From positions 434,001 through 498,000 of the forward strand of contig NZ_JAKRNJ010000003.1 in assembly GCF_022346925.1 (NCBI RefSeq): a stretch of DNA of 64,000 nt, written 5' to 3'. Below, piece after piece: positions 35,315-44,344 of the stretch (position 1 is the stretch's first letter; every line of letters begins with the position of its first letter). The translations under genes and the position numbers were made by a program. The notes below the pieces were generated by a model. It saw only the letters and a program-made list of their open reading frames with translations, was not told the DNA's origin and did no database searches. The stretch comes from Microvirga sp. ACRRW. Its GTDB lineage: Bacteria; Pseudomonadota; Alphaproteobacteria; Rhizobiales; Beijerinckiaceae.

Positions 35315-37375
35315 TCACGCCGCCAACCCGCGCTTGGCCAGAAGCGCGTCCGCCGTGGGCAAGCGACCGCGGAAAGCGGTGTAGGCTTCCACTGGGTCGC
35401 GCAGATTGCCCGCGGAATAGATGAAGCTCTTCAGCTTCTCTGCCATGTTCTTGTTGAAGGCATCGCCCGTCTCTTCGAACGCCACGAAGGCGTCTGCGTC
35501 CAGCACCTCCGACCAGAGATAGCTGTAATAGCCTGACGAATAGCCGTCGCCCGAGAACACGTGCAGGAAATGCGGCGTGCGATGGCGCATGATGATCTCA
35601 CGCGGCATGCCGATCTTCTCCAGCGTCTCCTTCTCGAACGCCGAAACGTCGAGACCCGTCACATCCTTGCGGCGGTGGAGTTCAAGATCGACGAAGGCGG
35701 AGGCCAGATATTCCACCGTAGCAAAGCCCTGGTTGAAATTGCGCGCGCCCATGAGGCGTTCGAGCAACTCCTCCGGAATCGGCTCGCCCGTCCTGTAATG
35801 GGTCGCGTAGCGGCGCAGGATGTCGGGTTGCGACAGCCAATGTTCGTAAAGCTGCGACGGCAACTCCACGAAGTCCGTCGAGACGGCGGTGCCTGCAAGC
35901 AGCGGATATGTCACGTTGGAGAGAAGGCCATGGAGGCCGTGGCCGAATTCGTGGAAGAGCGTGCGCGCATCGTCGAAGCTCAGCAGGGAAGGCTCACCCG
36001 GGCTGCCTTTGGCGAAGTTCATCACGTTGACGATGATCGGGCGAATGTCGCCGGTGAGCTTTTCCTGCGAGCGGAAGGCGCTCATCCATGCTCCGCTGCG
36101 CTTCGAGGAGCGGGCGAAGTAATCGCCGATGAAAGTGCCGATGTGATGGCCGCCTGCATCCAGCACTTCCCAGGCGCGGATGTCGGGATGATATTTCGGA
36201 AAATCCTTCATCTCACGGAAGCTCAGGCCGAAAAGGCGATGCGCCGTCTCGAACGAGGCTTCGATGATCCGGTCGAGCTGGAAATACGGCTTGATCGTTG
36301 CTTCATCGAGATTGTGGCGCGCAAGACGCACCTGATCCGAATAGAAGCGCCAGTCCCAAGGCTCGATGACGATGTTGTCGCCCTGTGATTGGGCGAGCGC
36401 CTGAAGATCGTCGCGCTCTTCTTGCGCGCGGGCACGGGCGGGCGTCCAGACGTCGTTCAACAGCTTCTGCACCGCATCCGGCGTTTTCGCCATGGTGTCG
36501 GAGAGCTTGAAATCAGCGAAGGTTTCGTAGCCCAACAGCTTCGCGCGCTCGACGCGCAAGGCCGCCATCTCGGTGATGATCGCCTTGTTGTCGGTCCCGT
36601 CGTTGTTGTCGCCGCGCGAGGCCCAGGCCTTGAAGGCCTGCTCGCGCAGATCGCGGCGCTTGGAGAATTGCAGGAAGGGTTCGATGCTGGAGCGCGACAG
36701 GGTGATGACGTATTTGCCTTTCAGGCCGCGCTCTTCCGCGGCCTGCGCCGCTGCTTCGCGCAGGAAGGAGGGAAGGCCTGCAAGATCATCCCCGGATTCC
36801 AGCACAAGCTGATAGGACTTTTCGTCGGCCAGCACGTTCTGTGCGAATTGCGTGCCGAGGCTTGCAAGGCGCTCTGTGATGGCCGCAAGCCGCTTCTTCT
36901 GTTCCGCTCCGAGTTTCGCGCCCGCGCGCACGAAGATCGTATGGTAGCGGTCGAGAACACGTGCCTGCTCCGCGCTCAGCCCGAGGCTGTCGCGCTTGTC
37001 GTAGAGGGCGGCGACGCGCTTGTAGAGCGCCGCGTTCATGAAGATGCTGTTGCGGTGCTTGGCGAGGATGGGCGCCATCTCGCGCTCAGTCGCCTGGATC
37101 GCATCGTTGGTGTGCGAGCCCGCAAGGTTGAAGAACACGCCGCCCACGCGCTTCATGGCAGCGCCGCTCTTCTCAAGCGCTTCGATGGTGTTGGCGAAGG
37201 TGGGAGCCTCCGTGCTGTCGGCAATCGCCGCGATCTCCGCCTGCTGCTCGGCAAGGGCATGATCGAAGGCCGGCTTGTAATGCTCAGGAAGAACGCTCTC
37301 GAACGGCGGAAGGCCGAAAGGCGTGTTCCAGGTCACGAGAAGAGGGTTGCCTGAGAGGGTCGTGCTCGATGCCAT
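35315..37375 (-). CDS. M3-family zinc oligopeptidase (peptidyl-dipeptidase Dcp / OpdA type)
   Basis: A 686-residue cytoplasmic metallopeptidase of the thimet-oligopeptidase family. The zinc-binding HEFGH is at residues 475-479 within TLFHEFGHGLHGLLS. The C-terminal substrate-recognition segment HFLHVFSGDGYSSGYYSY is typical of the Dcp/OpdA subgroup. It would cleave short peptides from transport or proteolysis. The ATG at 37375 has GGAG ten bases upstream and is preferred over the ATG at 37384. The gene is convergent with galM and the short ORF. A dienelactone-hydrolase-like gene lies 47 bp upstream on the same strand and may be co-transcribed. Confidence 0.92.
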   Translation of the reverse strand: MASSTTLSGNPLLVTWNTPFGLPPFESVLPEHYKPAFDHALAEQQAEIAAIADSTEAPTFANTIEALEKSGAAMKRVGGVFFNLAGSHTNDAIQATEREMAPILAKHRNSIFMNAALYKRVAALYDKRDSLGLSAEQARVLDRYHTIFVRAGAKLGAEQKKRLAAITERLASLGTQFAQNVLADEKSYQLVLESGDDLAGLPSFLREAAAQAAEERGLKGKYVITLSRSSIEPFLQFSKRRDLREQAFKAWASRGDNNDGTDNKAIITEMAALRVERAKLLGYETFADFKLSDTMAKTPDAVQKLLNDVWTPARARAQEERDDLQALAQSQGDNIVIEPWDWRFYSDQVRLARHNLDEATIKPYFQLDRIIEASFETAHRLFGLSFREMKDFPKYHPDIRAWEVLDAGGHHIGTFIGDYFARSSKRSGAWMSAFRSQEKLTGDIRPIIVNVMNFAKGSPGEPSLLSFDDARTLFHEFGHGLHGLLSNVTYPLLAGTAVSTDFVELPSQLYEHWLSQPDILRRYATHYRTGEPIPEELLERLMGARNFNQGFATVEYLASAFVDLELHRRKDVTGLDVSAFEKETLEKIGMPREIIMRHRTPHFLHVFSGDGYSSGYYSYLWSEVLDADAFVAFEETGDAFNKNMAEKLKSFIYSAGNLRDPVEAYTAFRGRLPTADALLAKRGLAA

Positions 37376-37422
37376 TGCCAGCATGCTCCACTGAACGTTT
37401 TCGTTATGCCGTTGTAGCGGCC

Positions 37423-38205
37423 TCAGCCGCCCATCGGAAGAGGTGCGGCGTCAGCTCCGACCAGATAGCGGCGCAGGAAGGCGAGGGCGGTCTGGGTGGC
37501 GTCCTTTTCCGCCGCGCCGCGAAAGCCGTGGCCCTGGCCCGGATAGACTTTTACCTCATGCGGCACGTTCTGCTGGCGCAGCAACGCTTCCACCGCATAG
37601 GCGTTCGCCACCGGCACGATAGGATCGACTGAACCGTGCAGCACCAGGGTGGGTGGCAGGCGCGCGGCGGTTGCAATCGCGCCCTGGGGCAGGGGGCCGA
37701 AATAGTTCACGAGGGTCTTCACGCGCGGATCCGTCGAGGAGACGGCAAGACCCAGAGCCGCACCCAGCGAAATGCCGATGATGCCGATGCGGCCCGCATC
37801 CGCGCCGGGATAGTCGGCGGCGAAGCTCAACGCGTCCTGCACCGTGTTCATCCAGGGCATGAAGTTCTGGAACAGGGTGGCGAAGGAAGCCCGTTTCTCG
37901 CCCGTCCGGTCGAGATAATGGACGAGGTGCACCTGATAGCCTGCTGCGGCGACTTCCTGCGCGCCTTTGCGATATTGCGCGTTATAGCTCAACCCGTCGG
38001 CCCCATGCAGCATGAGCAACGCGGGGCGTTGCGTGGCCCCGGCGGTCTGAAAGGTCTCGACGGCAATGGTCCTGCCGCCGCTCGTGAAGCGATTGCGCTT
38101 TTCCTGAACCGGCATGGATGGGGCTTGATCCTCTTGGGCATGAAGAAGGAAGGGGAGGCGGCGAGTGCCGCGCCGGCCAAGAAGGCTGCGTCTCGTGAGC
38201 GACAT
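37423..38205 (-). CDS. dienelactone-hydrolase-like alpha/beta-hydrolase, probably exported
   Basis: A 260-residue alpha/beta-hydrolase. The triad is visible as S146 in GIIGISLGAALG, D194 in LHGSVDPIVP and H226 in YPGQGHGF. The nucleophile is Ser, not the Cys of classic dienelactone hydrolases. The N-terminus MSLTRRSLL resembles a twin-arginine signal, but the following residues GRRGTRRLPFLLHAQ are basic and lack a normal hydrophobic core. The +1 frame over the same bases reads LAGAALAASPSFF, a perfect core. This suggests two compensating frameshifts or base-call errors at about 38130-38180. The substrate is unknown. Confidence 0.82.
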   Translation of the reverse strand: MSLTRRSLLGRRGTRRLPFLLHAQEDQAPSMPVQEKRNRFTSGGRTIAVETFQTAGATQRPALLMLHGADGLSYNAQYRKGAQEVAAAGYQVHLVHYLDRTGEKRASFATLFQNFMPWMNTVQDALSFAADYPGADAGRIGIIGISLGAALGLAVSSTDPRVKTLVNYFGPLPQGAIATAARLPPTLVLHGSVDPIVPVANAYAVEALLRQQNVPHEVKVYPGQGHGFRGAAEKDATQTALAFLRRYLVGADAAPLPMGG

Positions 38206-38410
38206 GGGTTAAATTCTTGGGCGAAATTCTTGGGAAACCTTGGAAAGAGGCCAGAGGGTATCCTTGAGATGGGAACCGTTGGCCACGGTCCCAGATGGCA
38301 AAAGGTCTCAAGTTTGCTTTGTGCCCAACGGCCAAGGATCGTTTTTGCGGTTCCGAACGTTGTTTGCTACCGGCGAGATGTTCTCGCGGCGCAGCAGAGA
38401 TTCGAAGCCG

Positions 38411-40432
38411 ATGCCCTCACCGCCGACCCCAGCGACGCCCCCGGAAACGGAGATCCAGCCTCCCGGCGTCCCAGGCCTGTCCGGCCTGATGACCCTGGCC
38501 GTGGGCGTCGTCGTCCTGGCGGGGCTCTATGTAGGCCGGGAGGTCTTCCTGCCCGTCGTCCTCTCCGTCCTGCTCGCCTTCGTGCTCGCTCCCTTCGTCG
38601 ACGTGATGCGCAGGTATCTGGGGCGGGTTCCCTCGGTCATCATTGCGGTGCTCGTGGCCGTGGGGATCATCGTGTCCCTCGGCGGGCTCATCGGGTTCCA
38701 GCTGGCGGGCCTGGCCTCCGACTTCCCTCGCTACCAGACCACCATCGAGAGCAAGGTCGGCTCCCTGCGCGAAGGCGCGCTAGGCAAATTACCGGGTCTC
38801 ATGCGGGATTTCGGACGCCGGTTCGACAAGGCCGTAGCTGAGAAGCCGGAAGAGGAAGCCGCATCCCAGGCTCCCAGCGCGGCAGCACCGCCCGCACCGG
38901 AGGAGCCGAAGCCTCTGCCCGTCGAAGTCCATGAGCCGGCTCCGTCGCCGACCCAGGTGGCGCGCGATATCCTGCTCCCGTTGCTCAAGCCCCTGGCGAC
39001 CATGGGCATCGTCTTCGTGGTGCTCGTCTTCATCCTCATGCAGCGGGAGGATCTGCGGGACCGCATGATCCGCCTGTTCGGCTCCAGCGACCTGCATCGC
39101 ACCACCGTGGCCATGGACGACGCGGCGCGGCGCTTGAGCCGCTACTTCCTGATACAACTCGCGCTGAATGCGAGCTTCGGCGTGGTGGCGGGCCTCGGCC
39201 TCTGGGCCATCGGCGTGCCGAGCCCGGCCCTGTGGGGCGTTTTCGCGGCGCTCATGCGCTTCGTGCCTTATATTGGCTCCTTCCTCGCGGCAGCTCCCCC
39301 CATTCTGCTTGCCGCCGCCGTCGATCCCGGTTGGTCCATGGCGCTCATGGCGGCTGCTCTGTTCGTCATCGGCGAGCCGCTGATGGGGCATGTGGTCGAG
39401 CCCGTCGTCTATGGCCAGAGCACAGGCCTGTCTCCCTTCGCTGTCGTGATTTCGGCGATCTTCTGGACATGGATCTGGGGTCCTGTCGGACTGCTTATCG
39501 CAACGCCGCTCACTCTTTGCCTCGTCGTGCTCGGGCGCCATGTAGAGCGACTCGAATTTCTCGATGTGCTGCTCGGCGACAGGCCCGCTTTGACGCCAGC
39601 GGAAAATCTCTATCAGCGCATGCTCGCCGGCGATCCGGACGAGGCGCTGGACTCGGCGGAAGTTCTATTAAAGGAGCGCTCTCTCACTTCCTATTACGAT
39701 GAGGTTGCGCTCAAAGGCCTGCAGCTTGCGGCAAACGATGCCACGCGCGGCGTGCTCACCCATCGCCAGCTCGATCAGGTGCGCGATGTGATCAAGGCGC
39801 TCGTGCAGGATCTCGGCTCGCATGACGATGTGGAGCCCAAGCCTCATGAGACGCAGGACGAACCGGTTGCGTCGCCGCAAAGCGAGAAGCCGGAAATCAA
39901 GGAGCCTGCCGTGATCGGCGAGATGCCGCACGAGGACAAGATCGCCGAGGCGTGGAAGACGGAAGGCGCCGTCATGTGCATCGCAGGCCGCGGTCCGCTG
40001 GATGAGGCCGCCTCCGAGATGCTGGCGCAGCTGTTGAACAAGCATGGCCTCGGAAGTAGCCTCGTGCGCCATGAAGCGGTTTCGCGCTCAGCGATCTTCA
40101 ATCTCGACATGAGCGGCGTGCAGATGATCTGCATCAGCTATCTGGAAATCAGCGGCACGCCGGCGCATCTGCGCTATTTGCTGCGCCGCCTCAGAAAGCA
40201 GGCTCCGAAGGCTCCCATTCTCGTCGGGCTTTGGCCTGCGGAGGATGCCGTTCTCAAGAGCGAGGCGATGCGCTCGACCCTAGGCGCGGATTACTACGTC
40301 TCGTCGATGCGCGATGCAGTGGTGCGATGCCTGAAGGTCGCCACGGGCGAAGAGGAGTTGCCGCAGACCGTTACGACGAAGCAGGCTGCGAACGAGGCGG
40401 ATGCGGGAAAGCGTCTGCCGCTGCCGGCGTAA
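38411..40432 (+). CDS. AI-2E family transporter with long cytoplasmic C-terminal extension
   Basis: A 673-residue membrane protein. Residues ~20-375 form the AI-2E/PerM-type permease core: a first pair of helices (SGLMTLAVGVVVLAGLYVG, then FLPVVLSVLLAFVLAPF), a charged central loop rich in Pro/Glu/Ala at ~135-185, and the family block MRFVPYIGSFLAAAPPILLA near 282-301. The family usually ends near 350-400 residues. Here about 290 more follow, including an alpha/beta segment from residue ~520 (GAVMCIAGRGPLDEAASEML, later APILVGLWPAEDAVL) that looks like a Rossmann or B12-binding-like fold. The start is uncertain; 38378 and 38240 are in frame. The transported molecule is unknown. Confidence 0.82.
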   Translation: MPSPPTPATPPETEIQPPGVPGLSGLMTLAVGVVVLAGLYVGREVFLPVVLSVLLAFVLAPFVDVMRRYLGRVPSVIIAVLVAVGIIVSLGGLIGFQLAGLASDFPRYQTTIESKVGSLREGALGKLPGLMRDFGRRFDKAVAEKPEEEAASQAPSAAAPPAPEEPKPLPVEVHEPAPSPTQVARDILLPLLKPLATMGIVFVVLVFILMQREDLRDRMIRLFGSSDLHRTTVAMDDAARRLSRYFLIQLALNASFGVVAGLGLWAIGVPSPALWGVFAALMRFVPYIGSFLAAAPPILLAAAVDPGWSMALMAAALFVIGEPLMGHVVEPVVYGQSTGLSPFAVVISAIFWTWIWGPVGLLIATPLTLCLVVLGRHVERLEFLDVLLGDRPALTPAENLYQRMLAGDPDEALDSAEVLLKERSLTSYYDEVALKGLQLAANDATRGVLTHRQLDQVRDVIKALVQDLGSHDDVEPKPHETQDEPVASPQSEKPEIKEPAVIGEMPHEDKIAEAWKTEGAVMCIAGRGPLDEAASEMLAQLLNKHGLGSSLVRHEAVSRSAIFNLDMSGVQMICISYLEISGTPAHLRYLLRRLRKQAPKAPILVGLWPAEDAVLKSEAMRSTLGADYYVSSMRDAVVRCLKVATGEEELPQTVTTKQAANEADAGKRLPLPA

Positions 40433-40457
40433 AGGTTTCGTTTCATCATCCTAAACT

Positions 40458-40556
40458 CTCATCCTGAGGAGGCGCGTCAGCGCCGTCTCGAAGGATGTGC
40501 CAGAACGCACTGGATCCTCCTTCGAGACGCAGTCTACGACTTCTCCTCAGGATGAG
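40458..40556. repeat. REP-like palindromic element (family B, copy 2)
   Basis: It has ends CTCATCCTGAGGAGG and CTCCTCAGGATGAG and inner arms GTCTCGAAGGAT and TCCTTCGAGACG, the same design as 20534-20641. It lies between the AI-2E-family gene and the dpp operon terminator. Confidence 0.72.
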
Positions 40557-40580
40557 GTGGGAGGATCTGAAAATGAAAAA

Positions 40581-40601
40581 TGGCCGGGACAAGCCCGGCC
40601 A
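40581..40601 (-). terminator. terminator of the dpp operon
   Basis: TGGCCGGG (40581-40588) pairs with CCCGGCCA (40594-40601). On the minus strand it is followed by TTTTTCATTTTC. It lies 72 bp after the dppF stop. Confidence 0.75.
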
Positions 40602-40626
40602 TGACATTAAGCAAATCTGGTGGACG

Positions 40627-40656
40627 ATCCCGGGTTCTGCTGCGCAGCCCCGGGAT
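40627..40656. repeat. short palindrome related to family A
   Basis: ATCCCGGG (40627-40634) is mirrored by CCCGGGAT (40649-40656), with inner TTCTGC/GCGCAG. The outer sequence resembles the GTCATCCCCGG/GGGATGAC ends of the element at 8146. It lies between the dppF stop and the dpp terminator. Confidence 0.5.
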
Positions 40657-40672
40657 GACTGCTTAAAAATTC

Positions 40673-41500
40673 TCAGGCAACCTTCTTCCGCGCCAGACGC
40701 GCCTTGATGCTCGCGGGATCCGCATTCGGCGTCGCCGCGAAGAGCGTCTTGGTGTAGTCGTGCTTCGGATCGGAGAACACCGCGTCGCGGGTGCCGTATT
40801 CCACCGCCTCGCCGAAATACATCACCATCACCTCATCGGCGATGTAGCGCACCACCGACAGGTCGTGGCTGATGAAGACATAAGTGAGGTTGAACTCGTC
40901 CTGCAGGTCGGCCAGCAGGTTCAGCACCTGTGCCTGAACCGACAAGTCGAGTGCGGAAACCGGCTCGTCGAGAACGAGCAGGCTCGGATTGAGCATCAGA
41001 GCACGCGCAATCGCGATGCGCTGGCGCTGACCGCCGGAGAACATGTGCGGATAGCGGTTGTAATGCTCTTCGCCGAGACCGACCTTCTTCAGCATGGCCA
41101 TGGCGCGGTCACGGCGCTCGTCGGCCGGCACGCCGCCTTGGATCACCAGCGGCGCACCCAGAACATCGCCGATCTTCTGGCGCGGATTGAGCGAGCCGTA
41201 AGGATTCTGGAATACGATCTGCACTTCGCGGCGCAGATCCTTCGTCAGGTCACCTTTGGTGATGTCGACCTTCTTCCCTTGAATGAAGAGATCGCCGGAC
41301 GTCGCAGGGTCGATCAGCGTGAGAATGCGCGCAAGCGTGGACTTGCCGCAGCCGCTCTCGCCGACGATGGCAAGGGTCTTGCCCCTCTCGACCGTGAAGC
41401 TCACGCCCTTGACGGCGTGGACGACGCCGCCCTTGGAGAAGAGGGTTCCGGGCAGTTGGTAGTCCCGGACGATGTTTTTGGCTTCGAGAACAACACTCAT
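40673..41500 (-). CDS. dppF: dipeptide ABC transporter ATPase DppF
   Basis: A 275-residue ATPase of the peptide/nickel importer family. Walker A GESGCGKST lies near residues 47-55. The signature FSGGQRQRIAIARALML is near 143-159, and LLVLDEPVSALDLSVQAQV near 162-180 is Walker B plus D-loop. The length is shorter than many DppF proteins (about 325), mainly at the C-terminus, so the usual oligopeptide-transporter C-terminal extension with cysteines is reduced. The start overlaps the dppD stop by four bases. It pairs with DppD to drive DppBC. Confidence 0.9.
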   Translation of the reverse strand: MSVVLEAKNIVRDYQLPGTLFSKGGVVHAVKGVSFTVERGKTLAIVGESGCGKSTLARILTLIDPATSGDLFIQGKKVDITKGDLTKDLRREVQIVFQNPYGSLNPRQKIGDVLGAPLVIQGGVPADERRDRAMAMLKKVGLGEEHYNRYPHMFSGGQRQRIAIARALMLNPSLLVLDEPVSALDLSVQAQVLNLLADLQDEFNLTYVFISHDLSVVRYIADEVMVMYFGEAVEYGTRDAVFSDPKHDYTKTLFAATPNADPASIKARLARKKVA

Positions 41501-42354
41501 GATACGGCCGCTCCGGCGATCTCGCTTCCGTCCTTGAAATAATCGGCGATGGTGGGCAGGCGGTCGCCCGTCGCGTTGTCGGGCAATGCGGAGAGAAGGG
41601 CCTTGGTGTAGTTGCTGCGCGGGTTCTCGAACAGCGACAACACGTCGGATTCTTCCATCTTGCGACCCTTGTACTGCACCACGACACGGTCGGCGGTCTC
41701 AGCGACCACGCCCATGTTGTGGGTGATCATGATCATGCCCATCCCGTGCTCGGCCTGCAGCTTCACGAGAAGGTCGAGGATCTGCTTCTGGATCGTCACG
41801 TCGAGCGCCGTGGTCGGCTCGTCGGCGATCAGGAGCTTCGGGTTGCAGGCGATGGCCATGGCGATCATCACGCGCTGGCACTGGCCGCCCGACATCTGGT
41901 GCGGGAACGAGTCCAGGCGCTCGGCGGGATTGGGGATGCCGACCGCGGTCAGAAGCTCGATGGCGCGTGCGCGCCGTGCCTTGCGCCCAAGGCCGAGATG
42001 GAAGCGCAACACTTCCTCGATCTGGAAACCGACGGTGTAGCATGGGTTGAGGCTTGCCACCGGCTCCTGGAAGATCATCGCGATGTCCTTGCCGACGATC
42101 TTGCGACGCTCGCCATCCGACAGTTTCAGAAGATCGCGGCCGTTGAAGGTCATCTTGTCCGCGGTGACTTTCGCTGTCCAGGGCAGGAGGCCCATCACGG
42201 CGAGCATCGACACGGACTTGCCGGAGCCGGATTCGCCGACGATGGCTAGAACTTCGCGCTCGTGCACTTTCAGCGATACGCCGTCGACCGCTCGGAACAT
42301 CCCGGAGGTTGTCTGAAACTCGACGACGAGATTCTCGATTTCAAGAAGCGCCAT
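41497..42354 (-). CDS. dppD: dipeptide ABC transporter ATPase DppD
   Basis: A 285-residue ATPase. Walker A GESGSGKSVSMLAVMGLLPW lies near 37-56. The signature MSGGQCQRVMIAMAIACNPK is near 157-176 and Walker B LLIADEPTTALDVTIQ near 178-193. The start is the ATG at 42354 (MALLEIENLVVEFQT). An upstream in-frame extension to 42465 lies in dppC and is not coding. It starts two bases after the dppC stop, in the polar order dppA-hairpin-dppBCDF. Confidence 0.92.
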   Translation of the reverse strand: MALLEIENLVVEFQTTSGMFRAVDGVSLKVHEREVLAIVGESGSGKSVSMLAVMGLLPWTAKVTADKMTFNGRDLLKLSDGERRKIVGKDIAMIFQEPVASLNPCYTVGFQIEEVLRFHLGLGRKARRARAIELLTAVGIPNPAERLDSFPHQMSGGQCQRVMIAMAIACNPKLLIADEPTTALDVTIQKQILDLLVKLQAEHGMGMIMITHNMGVVAETADRVVVQYKGRKMEESDVLSLFENPRSNYTKALLSALPDNATGDRLPTIADYFKDGSEIAGAAVS

Positions 42355-42356
42355 GA

Positions 42357-43271
42357 TCAGGACCTCTTCAGCTTGGGATCGAGCGCGTCGCGAAGGCCGT
42401 CGCCCAGAAGGTTGAAGGCCAGCACCGTGATGAGGATCGCGAGACCGGGGAAGGTCACGACCCACCAGGCACGGAGCACGAACTCACGCGCGTCGGCCAG
42501 CATGGTGCCCCATTCCGGCGACGGCGGCTGCGCGCCGAGGCCGAGGAAGCCGAGCGCGGCGGCGTCGAGGATCGCAGTCGAGATGCCGAGCGAGGCCTGC
42601 ACGATAAGAGGTGCAGTGCAGTTCGGCAGCACTTCCTTGAACATCAGGCGCAACGGTCCGGCGCCGCTCACGCGGGCCGCCATGACGTAATCCTTCGAGA
42701 CCTCGGTGATGACGGCCGCGCGTGCAAGGCGCACGTAATGCGGCAGGATCACCAACGCCACGGCCATCATCGAGTTCATGAGGCCGGGGCCCAAGATCGC
42801 CACGATCACGATGGCGAGCAGGAGGCTCGGCAGGGTGAGGATGATGTCCATAAGGCGCATGATCGCGATCTCTGTCACGCCGCGCACATAGCCGGCGATG
42901 AGACCGAGGATCGTGCCGACAACGATCGAGACCGCCACGACGATGATACCGATCAGCAGCGAGAGGCGCGCGCCGTAGATGAGGCGCGAAAGCATGTCGC
43001 GACCGATCGGGTCCGTGCCGAGCGGATAGGCGATCGAGCCGCCTTCCTGCCAGAACGGCGGCTTCAGGGCGATCGTTGTGTCCGTGATATAGGGAGAGTG
43101 AGGTGCAATCACATCCGCGAGGAGAGCGAGCAACACCACGATCACGATCACGACAAGGCCGGCAACGGCCCCGTGATTGGCGCTGAAATAGCCCCAGAAT
43201 TCGCGGAAAGGATGGGGAGGGGTGGCCGTCGGTGCAGCGACGGCCGGAGCTTCCATGGTTTCAGTGGTCAT
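42357..43271 (-). CDS. dppC: dipeptide ABC transporter permease DppC
   Basis: A 304-residue permease with about six helices. A cytoplasmic N-terminal tail rich in Ala/Pro (APAVAAPTATPPHPFREFWG) precedes the first helix. LGTDPIGRDMLSRLIYGARL near 94-113 is the family signature, and the EAA-like loop is AARVSGAGPLRLMFKEVLP near 198-216. Its start overlaps the dppB stop by four bases. It forms the membrane channel with DppB. Confidence 0.93.
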   Translation of the reverse strand: MTTETMEAPAVAAPTATPPHPFREFWGYFSANHGAVAGLVVIVIVVLLALLADVIAPHSPYITDTTIALKPPFWQEGGSIAYPLGTDPIGRDMLSRLIYGARLSLLIGIIVVAVSIVVGTILGLIAGYVRGVTEIAIMRLMDIILTLPSLLLAIVIVAILGPGLMNSMMAVALVILPHYVRLARAAVITEVSKDYVMAARVSGAGPLRLMFKEVLPNCTAPLIVQASLGISTAILDAAALGFLGLGAQPPSPEWGTMLADAREFVLRAWWVVTFPGLAILITVLAFNLLGDGLRDALDPKLKRS

Positions 43272-44278
43272 CGCGTATGCCTAATGCGCGGATTGATGAG
43301 GCCATAGGTGAGATCGACAAGCAGATTCACGCTCATGACAATGGCGCCGACAAGCAGGAGGCCTCCCTGGAGAACAGGGTAATCGCGGCGGAAAATCGCC
43401 TCGATCAGCCATTTGCCGATGCCGGGCCAGGAGAAGATCGTCTCGGTCAGAATGGCGCCGGTGAAGAGCACGCCGATCTGAAGGCCGATCACGGTCACGA
43501 CCGGGATCATGGCGTTGCGCAGTGCATGCAGGGCGATCACGCGGAAGCGTGAAAGACCCTTGGCCTTCGCCGTGCGGATATAGTCCTCGCCCAGAACCTC
43601 GAGCATGGCCGAGCGCGTCATGCGGGCAATGACCGCAAGCGGCACAGTGCCAAGCACGATGGTCGGCAGAATCAGATGTTCAACGGTCGAGAGGAACGCG
43701 CCCTCGTCTTCCGACATGAGCGAGTCGATCAGCAGGAAGCCCGTGACCGGTTCGATATAATAAAGAACGTCGATGCGGCCTGAGACCGGCGTCAAGCCGA
43801 GCTGAACGGAGAACAGCAGGATCAGGATGAGGCCCCACCAGAAGATGGGCATGGAATATCCTGTCAGGGATAGACCCATCACACCGTGATCGAAGATCGA
43901 ATTTCGCCGGACCGCCGCCAGAATGCCGGCCGGAATTCCGAATATCAGGGCAAACAGGATGGCGCAGACGCCCAGTTCGACCGTTGCCGGAAACAGGGTT
44001 TGGAATTCGGTCAGGACGGATTCACGCGTAACGACCGACTTGCCAAGGTCGCCGTGCAGGACGCGGTTGATATAGATTCCATACTGAACCAGCAAAGGCT
44101 GATCCAGGCCGAATTCTTTTTTCAATTGCTCGTGGCGTGCGGGATCGATGCCGCGCTCACCAGCCATGGTTTCGATCGGGTCGCCGGGGACGAGCCGGAT
44201 CAGGAAGAAGGCCACCAGGGTGATTCCGATAAAGGTCGGAATGAGGAGGCTCAGACGGGTCAGGATGAAGCGGATCAT
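43268..44278 (-). CDS. dppB: dipeptide ABC transporter permease DppB
   Basis: A 336-residue permease. The N-terminus MIRFILTRLSLLIPTFIGIT is followed by FFLIRLVPGDPIETMAG, the conserved DppB/OppB opening that leads into a periplasmic region. The EAA-like loop is TAKAKGLSRFRVIALHALRN near 237-256. The gene begins just after a strong hairpin that separates it from dppA, so permease message is likely less abundant than binding-protein message. Five or six helices can be predicted. Confidence 0.94.
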   Translation of the reverse strand: MIRFILTRLSLLIPTFIGITLVAFFLIRLVPGDPIETMAGERGIDPARHEQLKKEFGLDQPLLVQYGIYINRVLHGDLGKSVVTRESVLTEFQTLFPATVELGVCAILFALIFGIPAGILAAVRRNSIFDHGVMGLSLTGYSMPIFWWGLILILLFSVQLGLTPVSGRIDVLYYIEPVTGFLLIDSLMSEDEGAFLSTVEHLILPTIVLGTVPLAVIARMTRSAMLEVLGEDYIRTAKAKGLSRFRVIALHALRNAMIPVVTVIGLQIGVLFTGAILTETIFSWPGIGKWLIEAIFRRDYPVLQGGLLLVGAIVMSVNLLVDLTYGLINPRIRHTR

Positions 44279-44297
44279 GTCTTATAAAACGGAAAAA

Positions 44298-44325
44298 GGC
44301 GGAGCAGCCAGAAAGCTGCTCCGCC
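44298..44325 (-). terminator. attenuating terminator between dppA and dppB
   Basis: A perfect 11-bp stem (44298-44308 with 44315-44325, loop CAGAAA). Read on the minus strand it is followed by TTTTTCCGTTTTATAAG. It lies 20-50 bp after the dppA stop and just upstream of dppB. Confidence 0.85.
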
Positions 44326-44344
44326 GGAGGCCAATGGAAAAGCC

